NCBI GenBank assembly: GCA_035502995.1
Contig: DATJTW010000026.1
Coordinates: 1-64,000, forward strand
DNA length: 64,000 nucleotides
DNA from: CADEED01 sp035502995
Lineage (GTDB): Bacteria > Pseudomonadota > Gammaproteobacteria > Steroidobacterales > Steroidobacteraceae
Direction: 5' to 3'
Both the position numbers and the translations under genes were made by a program. Below are positions 59,668-64,000 of the stretch, piece after piece; positions within the stretch are counted from its first letter, which is position 1; each line of letters begins with the position of its first letter. The notes under the pieces were generated by a model. The model had not been told where the DNA came from. It ran no database searches and worked only from the letters and a program-made list of their open reading frames with translations.

Positions 59668-60692
59668 AGATCCTGCTCACCGGCGCCGCCGGCTTCATCG
59701 GGTTCCATACCGCGAAAAAGCTGCTGGCGCGCGGTGACGAGGTGGTCGGTCTCGACAACCTCAACGACTACTACGACCCCAACCTGAAGCGCGCGCGCCT
59801 CGCCATCCTCGAGCGCGAGCCGAAGTTCCGCTTCGTGAAGATGGATCTCGCCGACAAGGGCGGCATGAAATCGCTGTTCGCGCGCGAGAAGTTCCCGCGC
59901 GTGATCCACCTGGCCGCCCAGGCCGGCGTGCGGTACTCGCTCGAGAACCCGCAGGCGTACGTCGACAGCAACGTGACCGGCACGCTGAACGTCCTCGAAG
60001 GCTGCCGGCACAACGGCGCCGAGCATCTCGTGTTCGCGTCGACGAGCTCGGTGTACGGCCTCAACACGAACATGCCGTTCTCGCCGCACCGCGGCGTCGA
60101 TCATCCGCTGTCGCTGTACGCATCGACGAAACGCGCCAACGAGCTGATGGCGCACAACTACGCGGCGCTGTTCAAACTACCCGTGACCGGCCTGCGGTTC
60201 TTCACCGTGTACGGCCCGTGGGGCCGCCCGGACATGGCGCTGTTCCTGTTCACGAAGAACATCATCGAGGGCAAGCCCATCGACGTGTTCAACAACGGCA
60301 ACCACAAGCGCGACTTCACGTTCGTCGAGGACATCGCCGAGGGCGTCGTCCGCAGCTGCGACCGCGTCGCCGCCCCGAACCCGCAGTGGTCGGGCGACAA
60401 CCCGGACCCGGCCACGTCGAGCGCGCCGTTCCGCCTCTACAACATCGGCAACAACGCACCGGTCGATCTCATCAAGTACATCGAAGTGCTCGAGGATTGC
60501 CTCGGCAAGAAGGCGATCAAGAACCTGCTGCCGCTGCAGGCCGGCGACGTGCCGGACACGTTCGCCGACGTCGAGGACCTGGTGCGCGACGCGGGCTACA
60601 AGCCGGCGACACCGGTCGAGGTCGGGATCCGCCGGTTCGTCGACTGGTACCTCGAGTACTACAAGCAGACGCCGGGTAAGACCGCCGGCTGA
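59664..60692 (+). CDS. NAD-dependent nucleotide-sugar 4-epimerase (CapI/UDP-GlcA type)
   Basis: A 342-residue extended SDR enzyme. The N-terminal loop is LLTGAAGFIGFH, the type signature LDNLNDYYDPNLKRARL is that of UDP-glucuronate 4-epimerases, and the catalytic pair is in the SSVYG and YASTKRANE motifs. It probably inverts C4 of the uronic or N-acetyluronic acid made by the TviB-type enzyme. The GTG at 59664 overlaps that gene's stop; upstream open sequence in this frame is inside tviB. Confidence 0.88.
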
Positions 60693-60754
60693 TGGGCGCC
60701 TTTTCCTCCGGCGCGGCTGTTGCCGCGACGGCGCGCGGAGTACCCTTCGCGCGC

Positions 60755-61921
60755 ATGAAAGTCCCGCTCCTCGATCTCAAGCCGCAGTACCGCGCCCTCA
60801 AGCCCGAGCTCGACGCCGCGATCCTGCGCGTCAGCGAGTCGCAGCATTTCATCCTCGGTCCCGAGGTGAAGAAGCTGGAAGCCGACACCGCGAAGTATTC
60901 CGGCTGCGCCTTCGGCATCGGGCTCTCGTCCGGCACCGACGCGCTGCTGATCGCGCTGATGGCGCTCGACATCGGCGCGGGTGACGAGGTCATCACCAGT
61001 CCCTACACGTTCTTCGCCACGGCCGGCACGATCGCGCGCGTCGGCGCGCGCCCGGTGTTCGTCGACATCGATCCGCTCACCTTCAACATCTCGCCGCGCG
61101 CGATCGCCGACTTCATCGCGCAACGCTGCGAGACGAAGAACGGCGCGCTGCTGAATCGCGCCACCAGCGGGCGCATCCGCGCGCTGATGCCGGTGCATCT
61201 CTACGGTCAGGTCGCCGACCTGGACCCGATCATGGCGCTGGCGAACCAGCACGGGCTCGCCGTCATCGAAGACGCGGCGCAGGCCATCGGCGCCGAGGAT
61301 GCGAAGCGGCGCCGCGCCTGTTCCGTCGGCCACATCGGTTGCCTGTCGTTCTTCCCGACGAAGAATCTCGGTGCGTTCGGCGACGCCGGCGCCTGCGTGA
61401 CGAACGACGCCGCGCTCGCGGCGAAGATGATGAAGCTGCGCGTGCACGGCATGGAGCCGAAGTATTTCCACGAGCTGATCGGCGGCAATTTCCGGCTCGA
61501 CGAGATCCAGGCCGCGGTGCTCAACGTGAAGCTGCCGCATCTCGATTCCTGGAGCGCCGGCCGGCAACGCAACGCCGCGTTCTACGACGCCGCGTTCGCG
61601 CGGGCGGGCCTCGGTGCGAACGTCACCACGCCGCCGCCGGCCGCGGCCGGCGCGCGCCACATCTACAACCAGTACTGCATCCGCGCGCGGCGCCGCGACG
61701 AGCTGCGCAAGCATCTCGGCGAGCAGGGCATCGGCGCCGAGATCTACTACCCGCTGCCGCTGCACATGCAGCAGTGCTTCGCCTATCTCGGCCACGCGCC
61801 CGGCGACTTTCCGGAGAGCCTGCGCGCCTCGCAGGAGACGCTCGCGCTGCCCATCTATCCGGAGCTGGAGCAGTCGCAACTTCAGTACGTTGTGGATACC
61901 ATCGCCGCCTTCTACCGCTAG
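60755..61921 (+). CDS. DegT/DnrJ/EryC1/StrS sugar aminotransferase
   Basis: A 388-residue PLP-dependent aminotransferase acting on nucleotide-linked keto-sugars. The start MKVPLLDLKPQYRALK and the motifs GLSSGTDAL, DAAQAIGA and FFPTKNLGAFGDAGA (PLP lysine) identify the family. It would install the amino group of a 3- or 4-amino sugar for the surface polymer. I start at the ATG 60755, where homology begins. An ATG at 60692 is in frame, overlaps the epimerase stop as TGATG and would add 21 residues, so the true start is open. Confidence 0.88.
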   Translation: MKVPLLDLKPQYRALKPELDAAILRVSESQHFILGPEVKKLEADTAKYSGCAFGIGLSSGTDALLIALMALDIGAGDEVITSPYTFFATAGTIARVGARPVFVDIDPLTFNISPRAIADFIAQRCETKNGALLNRATSGRIRALMPVHLYGQVADLDPIMALANQHGLAVIEDAAQAIGAEDAKRRRACSVGHIGCLSFFPTKNLGAFGDAGACVTNDAALAAKMMKLRVHGMEPKYFHELIGGNFRLDEIQAAVLNVKLPHLDSWSAGRQRNAAFYDAAFARAGLGANVTTPPPAAAGARHIYNQYCIRARRRDELRKHLGEQGIGAEIYYPLPLHMQQCFAYLGHAPGDFPESLRASQETLALPIYPELEQSQLQYVVDTIAAFYR

Positions 61922-61933
61922 CGACCGCCCGCG

Positions 61934-63571
61934 ATGGCCCACGACAACCTGACCTCCGCCTGGCGCTCGCTGCAGTCGCGCGCCGACGAAATCCGCTCCG
62001 TTCCGCTGCGCGCACTGCGCGATGCCGATCCGAATCGCGCAGTGCGGTTCTCGCGCGAAGCCTGCGGTCTCTATCTCGACTTCTCGCGCCAGCGCGCCGA
62101 CGACGACACCGTCCACCTGCTCGCGAGTCTCGCCGACGCCGCGAACCTGCGCGGCCGCATCGAAGCGATGTGGCGCGGCGACGCGATCAACACCACCGAG
62201 AACCGCGCCGTGCTGCACACGGCGCTGCGCGTGCCGCCGGGTGCCGCGGACGGTCCCGGCGGTCCGGCGATCGCGCGCGAGGTGCTCGACGAACGCGAAC
62301 GCATGCTGACGTTCGCCGACGACGTGCGCCGCGGCGCCATCAAGGGCTCGGCCGGCACGCCGTTCCGCACCGTCGTCAACATCGGCATCGGCGGCTCGGA
62401 CCTGGGTCCGGCGATGGCTGTGGAGGCGCTGCATCCGCTCGCTGCCGGCGCGCCGCGCGTGCGGTTCGTGTCGAACGTCGACGGCACCGATCTCGCGAAC
62501 GTGCTCGAGGACGCGGACGCCGCGACCACGCTGTTCATCGTCGCGTCGAAGACCTTCACCACGCAGGAGACGCTGGCGAACGCCCGCTCGGCGCGCGCCT
62601 GGCTCGCCGGCAAGCTCGGCGAGGCCGCCGTGCCCGCGCACTTCGCGGCCGTGTCCACCAATGCGAAGGCGATGGATGCGTTCGGCGTGAATCCGAACTA
62701 CCGCTTCGTGATGTGGGACTGGGTCGGCGGCCGCTACTCGATGTGGTCGTCGATCGGCGTGTCGCTGGCGATCTCCATCGGCCGCACGGGCTTCCTCGAC
62801 TTCCTGGCCGGCGGCCACGAGATGGACGAGCACTTCCGCAGCGCGCCCTGGGAGCAGAACCTGCCGGCGCTGATGGGCCTGCTCGGCGTGTGGAACATCA
62901 ACTGCCTCGAGCTGCCGACGCTCGCGGTGTTGCCGTACGACGGGCGGCTGCGCCGTTTCTCCGCGTACCTGCAGCAGCTCGACATGGAGAGCAACGGCAA
63001 GTCCGTGCAGTTCTCCGGCGAACCCGCGAAGCACTCGACCGCGCCGGTGATCTGGGGCGAGCCGGGCAACAACGCGCAGCACTCCTTCTTCCAGATGCTG
63101 CACCAGGGCACACAACGCGCGGCGCTGGATCTGCTGGTGCCCGCGCGCTCCTCGTGCGGCAACCAGCCGCAGGCGGAGCTCGCGATCGGCAACTGCCTCG
63201 CGCAGGCCGAGGCGTTCGCGTTCGGTTATTCGCTGGAGCAGGCGAAGACCGAGCTCGCCGCGCGCAACACACCGCCGGAGCGCCTCGAACTGCTGGCGAA
63301 GCACAAGGTCCACGCCGGCAACCGGCCGGTCAGCGTCATCGCCTTCGAACGGCTCGACGCGCGCACGCTCGGCAAGCTGGTGGCGATGTACGAACACAAG
63401 GTGTTCACGCAGAGCGTGGTCTGGGGCATCAACGCCTTCGACCAGTGGGGCGTGGAGCTCGGTAAGAAGATGTGTGAAGAGGTGTTGCCGCTGGTGCGCG
63501 ATCCGCAGTCCGCCGGCGATCGCCCCATGCTGAAGCCGCTGCTCGCCAGGCTCGCTGCGTGGCGCCGGTGA
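61934..63571 (+). CDS. pgi: Glucose-6-phosphate isomerase
   Basis: A 545-residue isomerase interconverting glucose-6-P and fructose-6-P. Signature sequences NIGIGGSDLGPAM, VASKTFTTQETLANA, the substrate loop WVGGRYSMWSSIG and HQGTQ are present, and the C-terminal FDQWGVELGK signature is intact. It sits inside the polysaccharide cluster, where it can supply fructose-6-P for amino-sugar nucleotides. The stop overlaps the wzi-like GTG (GTGA). Confidence 0.96.
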   Translation: MAHDNLTSAWRSLQSRADEIRSVPLRALRDADPNRAVRFSREACGLYLDFSRQRADDDTVHLLASLADAANLRGRIEAMWRGDAINTTENRAVLHTALRVPPGAADGPGGPAIAREVLDERERMLTFADDVRRGAIKGSAGTPFRTVVNIGIGGSDLGPAMAVEALHPLAAGAPRVRFVSNVDGTDLANVLEDADAATTLFIVASKTFTTQETLANARSARAWLAGKLGEAAVPAHFAAVSTNAKAMDAFGVNPNYRFVMWDWVGGRYSMWSSIGVSLAISIGRTGFLDFLAGGHEMDEHFRSAPWEQNLPALMGLLGVWNINCLELPTLAVLPYDGRLRRFSAYLQQLDMESNGKSVQFSGEPAKHSTAPVIWGEPGNNAQHSFFQMLHQGTQRAALDLLVPARSSCGNQPQAELAIGNCLAQAEAFAFGYSLEQAKTELAARNTPPERLELLAKHKVHAGNRPVSVIAFERLDARTLGKLVAMYEHKVFTQSVVWGINAFDQWGVELGKKMCEEVLPLVRDPQSAGDRPMLKPLLARLAAWRR

Positions 63572-64000
63572 CGAACGCGCGCGCGCGATCCGCGCGCCGG
63601 TTCGCGGTCCTGCTGCTGGCGCTCGCGCCGCTTCGCGTGATCGCGGCCGACGCCGGCTGGTTCGAAGCGGGCGACTCCCTGCTGCGGCTCGACCTGCAAC
63701 TCCTCAACGATGCCGGCGTCGTGCGCGTGCCCATCCAGCAGTGGCCGATTCCGCGCGCCGCCGTCGCCTACGCGCTGAGCCACGCGAAAGAACAGTCCGC
63801 CGGCAACGTCGCGGTCGCCGCGGCGCTCGCGCGGGTGCGCGCGCGTCTCGAGTCGCGGCCACGCCTCGGCTTCGCGGCGACGGCGAGTGCCGGCGAGGCG
63901 GGTCGCGTGCGCGACTTCGATACGCTGGCGCGCGAGGACGCCGAGCTCGGCGGACGCGTGGACTACGCCCAGGGCCGGTTCGCGGCGGGCCTCTCCGTCA
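63568..64000 (+). CDS. Wzi-family capsule assembly outer-membrane protein (partial)
   Basis: Only the first 144 codons are in the window; the gene continues past base 64000. The GTG at 63568 overlaps the pgi stop. A signal peptide (about residues 1-27, ending VIAADA) is followed by WFEAGDSLLRLDLQLLNDAGVV and PIQQWPIP, the characteristic N-terminal segment of the Wzi/CapAssemb_wzi family, whose members are 18-stranded outer-membrane barrels that hold capsule or exopolysaccharide at the surface. It supports reading 58387-64000 as the start of a surface-polysaccharide locus. Confidence 0.82.
   Translation, partial: MTNARARSARRFAVLLLALAPLRVIAADAGWFEAGDSLLRLDLQLLNDAGVVRVPIQQWPIPRAAVAYALSHAKEQSAGNVAVAAALARVRARLESRPRLGFAATASAGEAGRVRDFDTLAREDAELGGRVDYAQGRFAAGLSV

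Noticed and set aside
60659..63397. 912-codon antisense frame over the aminotransferase and pgi
   Set aside because: No domain; both sense genes carry full catalytic signatures.

Overview
The window is high-GC DNA (about two thirds G+C by eye), almost fully coding, with very short spacers and many 1-4 base start/stop overlaps. Gene content and order point to a gammaproteobacterium. The blocks asd-fimV-truA-accD-folC-dedD-cvpA-purF, prmB-aroC, lpxH-ppi / aaRS-cysS-tRNAs, tig-clpP-clpX-lon-tRNAs-ppiD-fabI and mltD-yafS-rnhA-dnaQ are all arrangements known from Pseudomonas and relatives. Several lineage markers of Pseudomonas are missing (trpF between truA and accD, hupB after lon, gloB beside mltD). 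The TonB receptor style and GC content suggest a Xanthomonas/Nevskia/Steroidobacter-like branch, but that placement is an inference.

Layout. 0-9.4 kb: a LysE-type exporter and TonB-dependent receptor; a two-enzyme fusion of a cyanophycinase-like domain and an isoaspartyl peptidase; a secreted esterase; a FimX-like degenerate GGDEF/EAL protein; then efp. 9.4-12.6 kb: a large multi-stem repeat, then a tightly overlapped minus-strand operon sco-psd-epmA-msrC. epmA would modify the EF-P encoded next door. 12.5-27.6 kb: prmB, aroC, asd, fimV, truA, accD, folC, dedD, cvpA, purF, a glycerate 2-kinase, a receiver-Ser/Thr kinase fusion and miaE. 27.7-32.4 kb: lpxH, a periplasmic cyclophilin, gltX, cysS and a tRNA-Pro/Arg/His cluster.

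32.4-43.6 kb is an accessory block lying where close relatives have an almost continuous tRNA cluster. It holds a HAD - Tat phosphoesterase - cupredoxin - ECF sigma - anti-sigma operon, a YHS protein, a small rhamnogalacturonan-use locus (two SGNH acetylesterases, GPH transporter, GH105 hydrolase, rhamnose mutarotase), tRNA-Lys, a methyltransferase-kinase fusion, a Trm112-like protein and a small membrane protein.

43.7-58.3 kb is core again: tRNA-Leu, tig, clpP, clpX, lon, tRNA-Val, tRNA-Asp, ppiD, a dicarboxylate/glutamate symporter, fabI, mltD, yafS, rnhA, dnaQ. 58.4 kb to the right edge starts a surface polysaccharide locus: a TviB-type dehydrogenase, a CapI-type epimerase, a DegT aminotransferase, pgi and the start of a Wzi-family outer-membrane protein that runs off the window. 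No rRNA, CRISPR array, integrase or transposase gene was seen.
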